Shown here: piece by piece, positions 54,001 to 64,000 of the stretch | Layout of the letters: each line of letters opens with the position of its first letter | How positions within the stretch are numbered: the stretch's first letter is position 1 | Source of the DNA: Pseudacidovorax sp. RU35E | Lineage (GTDB): Bacteria > Pseudomonadota > Gammaproteobacteria > Burkholderiales > Burkholderiaceae_C | Direction of reading: 5' to 3' | Assembly (NCBI RefSeq): GCF_900156165.1 | Contig: NZ_FTMY01000008.1 | Span: 248,001-312,000 of the forward strand | DNA: 64,000 nucleotides | Made by a program: the position numbers and the translations under genes | Notes under the pieces: generated by a model | Told to the model about the DNA's origin: nothing | The model's database searches: none | The model's input: the letters and a program-made list of their open reading frames with translations, nothing else

Positions 54001-55326
54001 ATGTCCCCCGACATCCAGTTCGCCGACGACGACCAGGCCTTCGTCGGCTCCCAGCAGTTCCAGGACATCAAGAACTGGACCCACGAGCACCTGCTCACCC
54101 GCATCGAGGAGCTGGGCGCCGAGTTCGGCCGCTGGTCGCGCGCCTCGATCCAGCAGTTCGTGGAGCTGGAGCTCGACAGCTTCGTTCGGCTGCAGCGCGT
54201 GCCCATCAACGAGCGCGAGATCCAGCTGGTGGCCGATGCGCTCACCAAGGAGCTGGCCGGCCTCGGCCCGCTGGAGGACCTGCTGAACGACCCGGCCGTC
54301 GAGGACGTGCTGATCAACGGCCACAAGAACGTCTACGTCTCGCGCCGCGGCATCCTCACGCGCGAGCAGATCCGCTTCTCGGACGACGAGCATGTGCTGC
54401 GCATCGTGCGCCGCATCCTGTCGCCGCTGGGCCGGCGGCTGGACGAATCGAACCCCATGGTCGATGCGCGCCTGCCCGACGGTGGCCGCATCAACGCGGT
54501 GATCGAGCCGCTGGCGCTGGACGGCATGTCGGTGTCGATCCGCAAGTTCCGCAAGGACCCGCTCACGCCGGCCGAGCTGGTCAAGCTCGGCACCTTCGAC
54601 GCCGGCATGGCACAGGTACTGGAGATGGCGGTGCGTGCGCGCTGCAACATCCTGGTCTCGGGCGGCACCAGCTCGGGCAAGACCTCGCTGCTCAATGCGC
54701 TGACCACCTTCATCCCCGACACCGAGCGCGTCATCACCATCGAGGACACGGCCGAGCTGTCGCTGGCCAATGCGCATGTGGTGAGGCTCGAGAGCCGCCA
54801 GGGCGGCTTCGATGGCGCGGGGCTGGTGTCCATCCGCGACCTGCTGCGCAACAGCCTGCGCATGCGGCCCGACCGCATCATCGTGGGCGAGGTGCGCGGC
54901 GCCGAGGTGATCGAGATGCTGCAGGCCATGAACACGGGCCACGACGGCTCGATGGGCACCATCCACGCCAGCTCGCCGCGCGAATGCATCTACCGGCTGG
55001 AGATGCTCGCGGGCTTCGCGGGCTACCAGGGCAGCGAGGTCAGCCTGCGCCGGCAGATCGCCAGCGCCATCGACTTCATCGTGCAGATCGGCCGACTCTC
55101 GGGCGGGCAGCGGCGCATCCTCTCGCTGTCGGAGGTGACGGGCGTGAACGACAACGTGGTGGCCATGCAGGAGCTGTACCGCTACGAGCCGCAGGTCGGT
55201 CCGGATGGCGAGGAGCGCGACCGCTGGGTGTCGCTGGGCATCGCCCCGCACTCGCCCAAGATCGCGCGGCTGCGCCAGACCATGGCCCGCAATGCGCCAG
55301 GCGGGGCGGAGGGCCGCCGTGGCTGA
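54001..55326 (+). CDS. tadA: Tad pilus ATPase TadA/CpaF
   Basis: The 441-residue cytoplasmic hexameric ATPase powers extension and probably retraction of the Flp pilus. It has LNDPAVEDVLINGHKNVYV, Walker A VSGGTSSGKTSLLNAL (about 219-234), VITIEDTAEL, Walker B (DRIIVGEVRGAEVIEML) and the His box GSMGTIHASSPREC. The start follows the tadZ stop by 5 bp and its end overlaps the tadB GTG. Confidence 0.95.
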   Translation: MSPDIQFADDDQAFVGSQQFQDIKNWTHEHLLTRIEELGAEFGRWSRASIQQFVELELDSFVRLQRVPINEREIQLVADALTKELAGLGPLEDLLNDPAVEDVLINGHKNVYVSRRGILTREQIRFSDDEHVLRIVRRILSPLGRRLDESNPMVDARLPDGGRINAVIEPLALDGMSVSIRKFRKDPLTPAELVKLGTFDAGMAQVLEMAVRARCNILVSGGTSSGKTSLLNALTTFIPDTERVITIEDTAELSLANAHVVRLESRQGGFDGAGLVSIRDLLRNSLRMRPDRIIVGEVRGAEVIEMLQAMNTGHDGSMGTIHASSPRECIYRLEMLAGFAGYQGSEVSLRRQIASAIDFIVQIGRLSGGQRRILSLSEVTGVNDNVVAMQELYRYEPQVGPDGEERDRWVSLGIAPHSPKIARLRQTMARNAPGGAEGRRG

Positions 55327-56353
55327 GTCGCCGCGCATCGGCCTGCTGCTGCTCGCGGCACTGGCCCTGATGCTGGCCGCCGCCGGCCTGCTGCTGTGGC
55401 AGTGGGCGGCGACGCGCCAGGGCCGCGCCGCCGCCGCCCGCCACCTGGGCGAGCAGCTCGCAGGCCTGGCCGCCGACGGCGATGCCCCGCGACGCGCGCG
55501 GCCTGCGCCGCTGTCGACGCCGGCCAGTGCGCTGCCGGTGGCGGCCGCACCCACCGACGGCACGCTGGTCGACCCCTGGGCCGCGACGGCCGAGCTCGCC
55601 ACCGCGGCCAACGCATCCAGCCGCCATCGCCTGGACGAGCTGCTGCCGCCGTGGCTGCAGGGAGCGCTCTCCGCGCCGCAGCTGGGCCTGGGCATGCTGG
55701 CGCTGGCGATCCTGCTTGCGTTGGCGGGGCTGTTCGCGTCGGGGCCGGGCGTGGTCGCCGCACTGGCGGTGCTGCTGCCGCTGTCGGCCTTCTTCCTCTG
55801 GTGGCGGGTGCAGAAGTTCCGCCGCCGGCTGGTGGGCCAGCTGCCCGGCTTCATCGATGCGATGGTGCGGCTCATCACCGTGGGCAACTCCACGCAGGCG
55901 GCCTTCCAGCTGGCCATTCCGAGCGCGCGCGAGCCGCTGCGGGCCTACCTGGAACGCACGGCCGGCCTGGTGCGCGCCGGCGTGGACCTGGACCGCGCGC
56001 TGGCACAGACGGCCGAGAGCGTGCGCGTGCAGGAGCTGCACCTGATGGCCGCCGTGCTGGGCCTGGGCGTGCGCTACGGCGGCCGCGCCGACCTGCTGCT
56101 GGAGCGGCTCGCGCACTTCATCCGCGACCGCGAACAGGCCGACCATGAGCTGCAGGCGCTGTCGGCCGAGACCCGGCTGTCGGCCTGGATCCTGGGCCTG
56201 CTGCCGCTGATCGTGGGCGGGCTGATCGTGGCCAACAACCCCGACTACTTCCTGCGCATGTGGCACGACGGCACGGGCCGCATGATGGTCTTCGGCGGCG
56301 CCGGCCTGCAGCTGCTGGGCGCGGTGCTGCTCTACCGGGTGGCGAGGCTGTGA
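55319..56353 (+). CDS. tadB: Tad inner-membrane protein TadB
   Basis: TadB is a GspF-like platform protein. The 344-residue protein has an N-terminal membrane helix, an Ala-rich loop, two helices near 120-160, the T2SSF core (LPGFIDAMVRLITVGNSTQAAFQLA) and a C-terminal pair of helices. It starts at a GTG overlapping tadA by 8 bp and its TGA overlaps the tadC ATG. Confidence 0.92.
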   Translation: MAESPRIGLLLLAALALMLAAAGLLLWQWAATRQGRAAAARHLGEQLAGLAADGDAPRRARPAPLSTPASALPVAAAPTDGTLVDPWAATAELATAANASSRHRLDELLPPWLQGALSAPQLGLGMLALAILLALAGLFASGPGVVAALAVLLPLSAFFLWWRVQKFRRRLVGQLPGFIDAMVRLITVGNSTQAAFQLAIPSAREPLRAYLERTAGLVRAGVDLDRALAQTAESVRVQELHLMAAVLGLGVRYGGRADLLLERLAHFIRDREQADHELQALSAETRLSAWILGLLPLIVGGLIVANNPDYFLRMWHDGTGRMMVFGGAGLQLLGAVLLYRVARL

Positions 56354-57306
56354 TGTCGCAGCTGAACCCCACCCTGCTGGCCGCCCTGAGCGTGGCCGTG
56401 CTCGCCCTGGGGCTGCTGGTGCTTGGCGCCGCCCTCATCACCGCCGAGCTGCGCCGCCTGCGCCACGAGCGGGCGCTCGACCGCGCCATGGCCCATGGGG
56501 CCAGCCTGAGCCAGGCCGGCGACCCCAGCCTGCACGCACCCCTGGGCGCACCCGGCGCCAGCGACCTGCCCGTGCACTGGCTGGACACGCGCCTCGGCCG
56601 CGCGCTGGTGGCCAACGAGGACCGGCGCCTGATCGACCAATGCGGCTTCCCGCCCGTGCGGGCGCAGCTCATCTTCCTGCTGCTGCGCCTGGGCCTGGCG
56701 CTGCTGCTGCCGGTCGTGGTCTACATGGCCTGGGCGGGCAGCCAGACGCCGAGCAAGGCCATCGCCGGTCTGGCCTTCGGCTTCACACTCGGCTTCATGG
56801 GCCCGAAGTGGCTGCTGGCGCGGCGCGCGGCCGACCGGCGCGAGCAGGTGGCGCAGGAGCTGCCGCTCTTCGTCGATCTGCTGCGCCTGCTGCAGGGCGT
56901 GGGCCTGAGCCTGGACCAGAGCCTGCAGATCATGGCCACCGACTTCCACCACGTGCTGCGCGTGCTGGGTTACGAGCTGGGCATCGCCAACCGGCAATAC
57001 GCCCAGGGCCGCACCCGCGAGCATTCGCTGCAGCGCCTGGCCACGCTGCACGGCAACGAAGACCTGGCCAGCCTGGTGCTGCTGCTGGTGCAGGTGGACC
57101 GCCACGGCGGTGCGGTGCAGGAGCCGCTGCGCATCTTCAGCGAGAGGCTGCGCGAGCGCCGCCGCATGGAGATGAAGGAACGCATCGGCCGGATCACCGT
57201 GAAGATGACCGTGATCATGGTCACTACGCTGCTGCCGGCACTGCTGGTGGTCACGGCAGGGCCCGGCTTTCTCGCCATCGTCCGTTCGGTCGGGAGCATG
57301 AGATGA
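56353..57306 (+). CDS. tadC: Tad inner-membrane protein TadC
   Basis: The 317-residue second platform protein has N-terminal and central membrane helices (LLAALSVAVLALGLLVLG; FLLLRLGLALLLPVVVYMAW), the T2SSF motif ELPLFVDLLRLLQGVGLSLDQSL and a C-terminal helix. It pairs with TadB in the inner membrane. Start and stop overlap the neighbouring genes. Confidence 0.92.
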   Translation: MSQLNPTLLAALSVAVLALGLLVLGAALITAELRRLRHERALDRAMAHGASLSQAGDPSLHAPLGAPGASDLPVHWLDTRLGRALVANEDRRLIDQCGFPPVRAQLIFLLLRLGLALLLPVVVYMAWAGSQTPSKAIAGLAFGFTLGFMGPKWLLARRAADRREQVAQELPLFVDLLRLLQGVGLSLDQSLQIMATDFHHVLRVLGYELGIANRQYAQGRTREHSLQRLATLHGNEDLASLVLLLVQVDRHGGAVQEPLRIFSERLRERRRMEMKERIGRITVKMTVIMVTTLLPALLVVTAGPGFLAIVRSVGSMR

Positions 57307-58190
57307 CACCCCATACGCCTTTGCGCATCGCCCCAGTCCTGCTGTGCCTGGGCCTTGCAGCCTGCGGCAGCACGCCGCGCTCGGAATACCCCGGCGCCGA
57401 TGCCGCTCGCGAGCGGCAGAACCAGCAGGCGGCGGCAGATGCCGGCACCGAGGGCGCAGGCGCCATCGACAGCACGGGCACCTATCTGCGCTTGGTCGAG
57501 CGCATGCAGCAGGACGGCCTGTGGTTCGCCTCGCTGGCCCACGTGGATGCGCTGGAGGCGCGCCATGGCGTGACGCCGGCCTCGACGCGCCTGCGCGCCG
57601 ACGCGCTGCGCCAGACCGGGCAGGACGCCGCCAGCGCCGCCGCCTACCGGCGCCTGGTGGGCACGCCGCTCGAAGCGGCCGGCTACCACGGCCTGGGCCT
57701 GCTGGCGGGCGGCAAGGGCGACTTCGCCGAGGCCGCGCGCCTGATGGAGCAGGCCCGCCGCAGCACGCCCACGGACGGCCTGCTGCTGAGCGACCTGGGC
57801 TATGCGCTGCTGCGCGCCGGCCGCACCGAGGCCGCGCGCGTCCCCTTGATGCAGGCGGCCCAGCTGCGCCCGGACCAGCCGCAGGTGCAGGCCAACTTGG
57901 CGCTGTACCTGGAAGCCAGCGGCCGTGCGGATCAGGCCGGCGCGCTGATGGATGCGCAGCGCCTGCCCGCGGCCAGCCGCGAGGCCATCCGCCAGGCCGC
58001 GCGCGAGCTGGCCGGCGGCGCGGCGCCCACGGCCAGTGCCGACCTGCCCGCCGGCTTCGCGTCCGGCGGCCTGGCCCTGCGCACCGCCACCCGCGCCAGC
58101 CTGCCGCGCAGCACAACGATCACCACCACGGGCACCACCGCCAGCGCCGAACGCGCGGGCCTGGGCACCGAATCCGGGAGAACGCCATGA
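57303..58190 (+). CDS. tadD: TPR lipoprotein TadD
   Basis: The 295-residue protein has a lipobox (LGLAACGS) and TPR-like repeats (about 70-235, for example YHGLGLLAGGKGDFAEAARLMEQ and LLSDLGYALLRAGRTEAARVPL). TadD lipoproteins act as pilotins or assembly factors for the RcpA secretin. The C-terminal 40 residues are Thr/Ser-rich. The ATG overlaps the tadC stop. Confidence 0.88.
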   Translation: MTPHTPLRIAPVLLCLGLAACGSTPRSEYPGADAARERQNQQAAADAGTEGAGAIDSTGTYLRLVERMQQDGLWFASLAHVDALEARHGVTPASTRLRADALRQTGQDAASAAAYRRLVGTPLEAAGYHGLGLLAGGKGDFAEAARLMEQARRSTPTDGLLLSDLGYALLRAGRTEAARVPLMQAAQLRPDQPQVQANLALYLEASGRADQAGALMDAQRLPAASREAIRQAARELAGGAAPTASADLPAGFASGGLALRTATRASLPRSTTITTTGTTASAERAGLGTESGRTP

Positions 58191-58642
58191 ACACGACCCC
58201 TTTGCTTGCCCTGCTCGCGCTGGGCAGCCTGTGTGCTGCGGGCGCACAGGCGCAGACCCCGCCCGCCGGCGCCGCCCCGCCGGCCGCGCAAAGCCGGCAG
58301 GTGACGCCCGTGCAGGTGTCGCCGGCGGTCTCCGTCGCTGCGGCACCCCAGGCCATGCCGATGGCCGAACCGGCACCGACCGCCACCGAAGCCGGGGCCG
58401 CGACCGACCAGGCCGCACTGCCGGTCGGCGCGGCCACGCAGCGGCTGCTGGCCCTGCAGCGGGGGGGCACGCTGGCCTCGTCCACGCCGCGGCCCATCCC
58501 GGGCGAGGTGGCGCACCGCAGCTACGAGCGCTACCTGAACAGCTTCAACCATCCGATCCCCGACCGTTACGGCTCCTCGGTGTCGGTGCGTCCGGGCGGT
58601 GCCGCCACGGGCACCGGGGCATCCACGGGCCTGGGCCGCTGA
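58187..58642 (+). CDS. DUF3613 exported protein of the Tad operon
   Basis: The 151-residue precursor has a signal peptide (LLALLALGSLCAAGAQAQ), an Ala/Pro-rich middle and a conserved C-terminal block AATQRLLALQRGGTLASSTPR through SYERYLNSFNHPIPD, the DUF3613 pattern seen in beta-proteobacterial tad operons. It could be a periplasmic accessory factor. ATGA overlap with tadD. Confidence 0.82.
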   Translation: MNTTPLLALLALGSLCAAGAQAQTPPAGAAPPAAQSRQVTPVQVSPAVSVAAAPQAMPMAEPAPTATEAGAATDQAALPVGAATQRLLALQRGGTLASSTPRPIPGEVAHRSYERYLNSFNHPIPDRYGSSVSVRPGGAATGTGASTGLGR

Positions 58643-58652
58643 ACGCCCTGCC

Positions 58653-59129
58653 ATGACCCAGCCCCGCCGCTCCCGCACCCCCGGCGCCCCGGGGCGCTGC
58701 ACGCATCGCCAACGCGGCGCCTACTCGCTGGAGTACGCGATGGTGTTCCTGCTCTTCTTCGCGCTGATCTACACCATCGTCTGTTACGCCATCGTGTTCA
58801 GCTTCCGCTTCGGACTGCAGAACGCCGCCGAGGACGGCGCACGGGCCGCCCTGCGCTACCAGCCCACGCTGGCGGCCCGGCAGGCCGCGGCCCGCGCCGA
58901 GGCTGCCCGCAAGGTCACCGTCTGGCTCCCGGTGCCGCCGGCGGTGGACTCGCGGATCGTGTACGAGAACGGCAGCAGCTGCGATGCGCAACTGGCCAAC
59001 CGCTGCAGCATCGAGGTCACGGTGAGCGCGCCCGACCTGCACACGGTGCTGCCGCCCTTCCCCGACTTCGCCCTGCCCAACGACGTGGCCGCCCAGGCGC
59101 GGGTGCTGCTCGACGGGAGGTCGCTGTGA
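58653..59129 (+). CDS. tadE: TadE-like minor pseudopilin
   Basis: The 158-residue protein has a basic leader, then RQRGAYSLEYAMVFLLFFAL with Glu in the processed N-terminus as for TadE pseudopilins, and a periplasmic domain with one probable disulfide (SSCDAQLANRCSIEV). The ATG at 58653 is chosen over 58599, which lies within the upstream gene. It overlaps the next gene as GTGA. Confidence 0.88.
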   Translation: MTQPRRSRTPGAPGRCTHRQRGAYSLEYAMVFLLFFALIYTIVCYAIVFSFRFGLQNAAEDGARAALRYQPTLAARQAAARAEAARKVTVWLPVPPAVDSRIVYENGSSCDAQLANRCSIEVTVSAPDLHTVLPPFPDFALPNDVAAQARVLLDGRSL

Positions 59130-59536
59130 GGCGACGCCCGACCGCCCGACGCACCGGCCAGGCCGGGGTGGCGGCCATCGAGTTCGGCCTGGTGTTCATC
59201 GGCCTCTTCACCCTGCTGTATGGACTGGCCACCTTCGGCTCGGTGTTCTACACGCGGCACCAGATCACCCGCGCCGCCGAGGACGGTGCGCGCGCCGTGT
59301 CCATGTACGGCGCGCCGACGGAAGCGCAGATCCAGGCCGTGGTGCGCAGCTCGCTGGCGCTGCCGCTGTCGACCGCCACGGGCCTGGAGATCAGCGCCAC
59401 CACGGCGTCGGATCCGGTGGTGGTGACGGTGCGCTTTCCCTACCGGCCCAATGCCGTGCTGCCGGTGCTGCCGCTGGCGGACCGTTTCGTGCCGGACACG
59501 CTGCAGGCCCGCGCCAGCGCGGCGCGACCGTCGTGA
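59126..59536 (+). CDS. tadF: Second TadE/TadF-like minor pseudopilin
   Basis: A 136-residue paralog with GQAGVAAIEFGLVFIGLFTL, Glu after the predicted Gly cleavage site, and TRAAEDGARAVSMYG similar to the preceding protein (NAAEDGARAALRY). Translation starts at a GTG that overlaps the tadE stop. Assignment as TadF follows from order and N-terminus. Confidence 0.85.
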   Translation: MRRRPTARRTGQAGVAAIEFGLVFIGLFTLLYGLATFGSVFYTRHQITRAAEDGARAVSMYGAPTEAQIQAVVRSSLALPLSTATGLEISATTASDPVVVTVRFPYRPNAVLPVLPLADRFVPDTLQARASAARPS

Positions 59537-59537
59537 C

Positions 59538-61673
59538 ATGACGCATCCGGCGCGCCGCCCGCTCCAACGTCCGGCCGCACTCGCGCGGTCGGCGAGGCGG
59601 CGTGCGGGCGCCCGACGGCAGCGCGGCTCGATCGCGATCAACGCCACGCTGGCGCTCGCGGTGCTGATCGTCGGGCTGCTGGCGCTCGAACTCGGCTACC
59701 TGCTGCTGACCAAACGAGAGTTGCAGAAGGCCGCCGACCTGGCCGCGCTGGCCGGGGCGCAGCAGGTGCAGCCCACGAGCTGCGCGGCGGCCCGGCAGAC
59801 GGCCCTGGCCAATGCCAACGGCAGCGGCATGCAGGACGGCCAGCGCAACCTGCCGCGCGGCTTCAGCCTGGCGGCCGGGGACATCGAATGCGGCCGCTGG
59901 GAGGCCACGTCCACCGACCCCACCGGCCGCCGCTTCGAGCCCGGCACCCAGCCCTTCAACGCCGTGCGCGTGGCGATGCAACGCACCCCGGCGCTGATGC
60001 TGCCGGCCCTGCCCGGCAACAGCGCCGCCCCGCTGACGGTGGAGGCCATCGCGGCACGCCAGCAGCCGCAGGCGGCGCTCTCCATCCGCAGCACGCTGCT
60101 GACGGTGGACACCCAGCGCTCGGTGCTGCTCGACGCCCTCGTCGGCGGCCTGCTCGGCGGCTCGGTCAACCTGGGCGTGGGCGGCTGGAACGGCCTGCTG
60201 CAGACCGACGTGCAGCTGCTGCGCTACCTCGACGCCCTGGCGGTGGACCTGGGCGTGAGCGCGGGTGACTACGACCGCCTCCTGGCCACCGATGCCTCGG
60301 TGGGCACGCTGATGGGTGCGGCCATCACCGCGCTACAGGGCGGCGGCGGCGCCGGGGCGCCCGGCACGCTCGATGCCTCGCTTACCGCCCTCCGCGCCCT
60401 GCAATTGGCGGCCCAGGCCGCGCCCGCCCTGCCGCTGGTCAAGCTGGGCGAACTGGTGTCGGTACAGAGCGGCACGCCTGCCGCCGGGCTGGAGGTGCCC
60501 GTGCAGCTCTTCCAGCTGGTCGAGGCCGTGGTGCAGGCGGCCAACAGCAAGAGCGCGGTCTTCGCGTCGGTACCCGTGTCGCTACCAGGGCTGGGCACGG
60601 TGACCGTCAAGACCAAGGTGGTCGAGCCGGCGCAGATCACGGCCATCGGCAACCCGGCGCTGGCCCGCCTGGACCCGATGGGTGCGGACCGCATCTTCGT
60701 GCGCACGGCGCAGGTGCGCACCCTGGTCTCGGTCGAACTGGGTGGCCTGCTGGGCACGGTCAATTCGCTGCTCGACACCGTCAACGGCCAGATCGCACCG
60801 CTGACCAGCTTCATCAACGGGGTGCTCAACCTCAACCTGGTGGCGGCCATCGGCAACTTCCTTGGCGGGCTGGTGTGCCCGCTGCTCGGTCCGTGTCCGT
60901 CGGCCGAGGCACTGTCGGTGCGCATCGCCCCCAGCCCGCGCATCGACCTGGGCCTCGGCGTGGGCGGCGGCCGCGCCCATGTGAGCGACTACGGCTGCGC
61001 CAGCAGCGATGCCAAAACGCTCACCGTGCCCGCATCCACGGCGGTGGGCGAGGTGCAGGTGGGCAGCTTCGGCAGCACGCAGGCCGCGGCGGACAGCGCC
61101 TTCTTCTCCTCCGCCGAGATTCCGCAGGCGACCGCCGTGTCGATCCTGGAACTCGGCCGCCGCACGGTCCGGCCGGACAGCTGCCTGCTCAACCTGTGCT
61201 CCGGCCTGCGCTGGAAGAAGGGCAGCACCTGGGTGACCGATCCGAAGCAGTCGGACTTCACGCTCGAATCGGCGCTGGGCCTGCGCGCCGACACCACCGC
61301 CGTGGGCGGCAGCCAGACCCTGCAGTACGCCGCACCGGTGGCGGCCAACCTGCCCGAGATCGATGCCGCGGTGCCGGCCTACCAGTCGATCTCGTCCACC
61401 GGCGTGATCGGCAGCCTGTCGAACACGCTCGCCAAGGTCGACATCCAGCCCTACCGCAGCACCAGCAGCGGCACGCTGGGCAATCTGCTCTTCGGTACGG
61501 CCAGCCTCATCAACGGCCTGCTCGGCTCGCTGCAGACAGTGATCAGCGGACTGCTGTCGCCGCTGCTCGATCCGCTGCTGGACTTCCTGCTGGACACGCT
61601 GGGCATCGACATCGCCACCACCGAGGTCGGCGCGCGCCTGAGCTGCCGCCGCGGTGCCGAACTGGTCTTCTGA
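59538..61673 (+). CDS. tadG: Large TadG-like pilus-associated protein
   Basis: The 711-residue protein has an N-terminal TadE/G-type helix ([19 protein letters not shown]) and a long periplasmic part with [19 protein letters not shown], typical of TadG proteins. The rest is rich in Gly/Leu/Val with several leucine-rich segments ([27 protein letters not shown]) and few cysteines. No von Willebrand A motif is obvious. It starts one base after the tadF stop. Confidence 0.85.
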   Translation: MTHPARRPLQRPAALARSARRRAGARRQRGSIAINATLALAVLIVGLLALELGYLLLTKRELQKAADLAALAGAQQVQPTSCAAARQTALANANGSGMQDGQRNLPRGFSLAAGDIECGRWEATSTDPTGRRFEPGTQPFNAVRVAMQRTPALMLPALPGNSAAPLTVEAIAARQQPQAALSIRSTLLTVDTQRSVLLDALVGGLLGGSVNLGVGGWNGLLQTDVQLLRYLDALAVDLGVSAGDYDRLLATDASVGTLMGAAITALQGGGGAGAPGTLDASLTALRALQLAAQAAPALPLVKLGELVSVQSGTPAAGLEVPVQLFQLVEAVVQAANSKSAVFASVPVSLPGLGTVTVKTKVVEPAQITAIGNPALARLDPMGADRIFVRTAQVRTLVSVELGGLLGTVNSLLDTVNGQIAPLTSFINGVLNLNLVAAIGNFLGGLVCPLLGPCPSAEALSVRIAPSPRIDLGLGVGGGRAHVSDYGCASSDAKTLTVPASTAVGEVQVGSFGSTQAAADSAFFSSAEIPQATAVSILELGRRTVRPDSCLLNLCSGLRWKKGSTWVTDPKQSDFTLESALGLRADTTAVGGSQTLQYAAPVAANLPEIDAAVPAYQSISSTGVIGSLSNTLAKVDIQPYRSTSSGTLGNLLFGTASLINGLLGSLQTVISGLLSPLLDPLLDFLLDTLGIDIATTEVGARLSCRRGAELVF

Positions 61674-61678
61674 ATCGC

Positions 61679-63067
<1,389 letters not shown>

Positions 63068-63108
63068 GGAGGGCCCGGCCCTTGCCGACGCGCCTGCGCG
63101 GCAGGGCC

Positions 63109-64000
63109 TCAGGCGACGACGGCCGCGGGTGCGGCCTCGACACGGTTGCGGCCCCGGTCCTTGGCGGCGTAGAGCGCCTGGTCGGCCTCGCGCAGCAGGT
63201 CTTCGACGCTGCCGCCGTCGCGCGGGTGGCGGCAGGCCACACCCACGCTGACGGTGACGCCCGCCGGCAGCGCCCAGTCCCTGTCCGACGAGGTGTCGAT
63301 CACCCCCTGACGCACGCGCTCGGCCACCTGCACCGCGTCACGCAATTCGGTGGCCGGCAGCACGATGGCGAATTCCTCGCCGCCGGGTCGCGCGGCCAGG
63401 TCCTGCTCGCTGCGGCAGGCCCGGGCCAGGGCCGAGGCCACGGCCTGCAGGCAGCGGTCGCCGGCGCCGTGGCCATGGGCGTCGTTGTAGAGCTTGAAGC
63501 GGTCGACGTCGACGGACAGCAGCGCCAGGGCCAGGTCCTCCTGTTCTGCCCGTTTCCACACGGCGTGCAGCCGCTCCATGAAGCTGCGCCGGTTGGCCAG
63601 GCCCGTCAGCGGGTCGGCCCGGCTGAGCACCTCGAGCTCGAGGTTGGCCTGCTCCAGCGCATGGCTGCGGGTGGCCAGGTCCTGCGCCAGGCGCTCGTTG
63701 TCCAGCGACACGCGCAACGCTTCGACATAGATGCGGCCCATGCGCCGTGCCACGCTGAGCTGCGCCACGCACAACACCACCGACGCGCCCGCGAGCACGT
63801 TGGCGAAACTGGGACGCGCCGCGAGCACCGCCACCGCGAGTGACCCGAGGATGGGCACCTGGAAGGCCGCGTGCGTCTGCCAGTACGCCATGTTGGTCAT
63901 GGTCATGGCCACGGCACCCAGGGCCGTGCCGACCACCACCGGCACCTCGTCCGCATCGCCGTGCACCAGCATCCAGCCGAGGCCGACGCCCCAGGCCAGG
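63109..64000 (-). CDS. Membrane-associated GGDEF diguanylate cyclase (partial)
   Basis: The gene is cut by the right edge: the frame stays open beyond the ATG at 63972 to position 64000. About 297 residues are visible. Membrane helices (residues 10-80 of the visible part, TALGAVAMTMTNMAYWQTHAAF, LAVAVLAARP, VLAGASVVLCVAQ), a short coiled coil (SLDNERLAQDLATRSHALEQ) and a GGDEF domain with DPLTGLANRR, DVDRFKLYND and active-site GGEEF are present. The inhibitory RxxD site is displaced (CRSEQDLAARPGGEEF). It makes cyclic di-GMP, and lies convergent with the tad activator. Confidence 0.92.
   Translation of the reverse strand, partial: LAWGVGLGWMLVHGDADEVPVVVGTALGAVAMTMTNMAYWQTHAAFQVPILGSLAVAVLAARPSFANVLAGASVVLCVAQLSVARRMGRIYVEALRVSLDNERLAQDLATRSHALEQANLELEVLSRADPLTGLANRRSFMERLHAVWKRAEQEDLALALLSVDVDRFKLYNDAHGHGAGDRCLQAVASALARACRSEQDLAARPGGEEFAIVLPATELRDAVQVAERVRQGVIDTSSDRDWALPAGVTVSVGVACRHPRDGGSVEDLLREADQALYAAKDRGRNRVEAAPAAVVA

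Overview
The window is a contiguous, very GC-rich stretch of bacterial chromosome with tightly packed genes, ATGA/GTGA stop-start overlaps and strong G/C third-position bias. The gene content points to a betaproteobacterium of the order Burkholderiales, probably Comamonadaceae-like: a set of Bug/TctC-type solute-binding proteins, a paired CphA'/CphA cyanophycin locus with its dedicated ABC transporter and DUF1854 protein, a type II secretion cluster and a Tad pilus cluster. This assignment comes from gene content, not from a marker gene. I saw no rRNA, tRNA, CRISPR array, insertion sequence or integrase.

Layout: (1) 1-3174 holds housekeeping genes: coq7 (ubiquinone hydroxylation), an OsmC-family protein, a probable small RNA with its own promoter and terminator, and ilvA. 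(2) 3187-15201 is a type II secretion system: a short gspC divergent from gspGHIJK-LMN-D-E, then an unknown exported protein, then gspF. (3) 15182-20744 is mixed: a broken fic remnant, an M20 amidohydrolase divergent from a LysR regulator, an enoyl-CoA hydratase, a possible hotdog-fold protein and a cytosolic-type 5'-nucleotidase. (4) 20768-33939 is a catabolic island. A GntR/HutC regulator faces an operon of isocitrate-lyase/PEP-mutase-family lyase, LeuC-like and LeuD-like hydratase subunits, a PrpF-family isomerase, a Sua5/YrdC-like protein, an acyl-CoA synthetase and an MmgE/PrpD protein, interleaved with four periplasmic Bug receptors. The set resembles a route that isomerises, hydrates and cleaves a branched unsaturated di- or tricarboxylate. 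(5) 34045-37280 has a DUF1810 protein, a tiny lipoprotein, an SbmA/YddA-type ABC transporter and queC.

(6) 37335-45076 is a cyanophycin locus. A DUF1854 protein and an ABC exporter-type protein run leftward. Two cyanophycin synthetases run rightward, the first with a destroyed Mur-ligase P-loop. A perfect inverted repeat lies between the two divergent units. (7) 45222-48989 encodes envelope proteins: two paralogous small cysteine-containing exported proteins, a TPR/NTF2-like protein and an L,D-transpeptidase with a similar C-terminal domain. (8) 49503-63067 is a complete-looking Tad (Flp) pilus operon: flp, tadV, rcpC, rcpA, tadZABCD, a DUF3613 protein, three TadE/F/G-like proteins and a terminal sigma-54 activator. 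It is preceded by a 513-bp AT-rich, repeat-containing intergenic region. (9) The right edge cuts a GGDEF diguanylate cyclase.

The items I would look at first are the catabolic island with its embedded Sua5-like protein, the small RNA upstream of ilvA, the nested 5' hairpin ahead of the SbmA-like transporter, and the two-synthetase cyanophycin locus.
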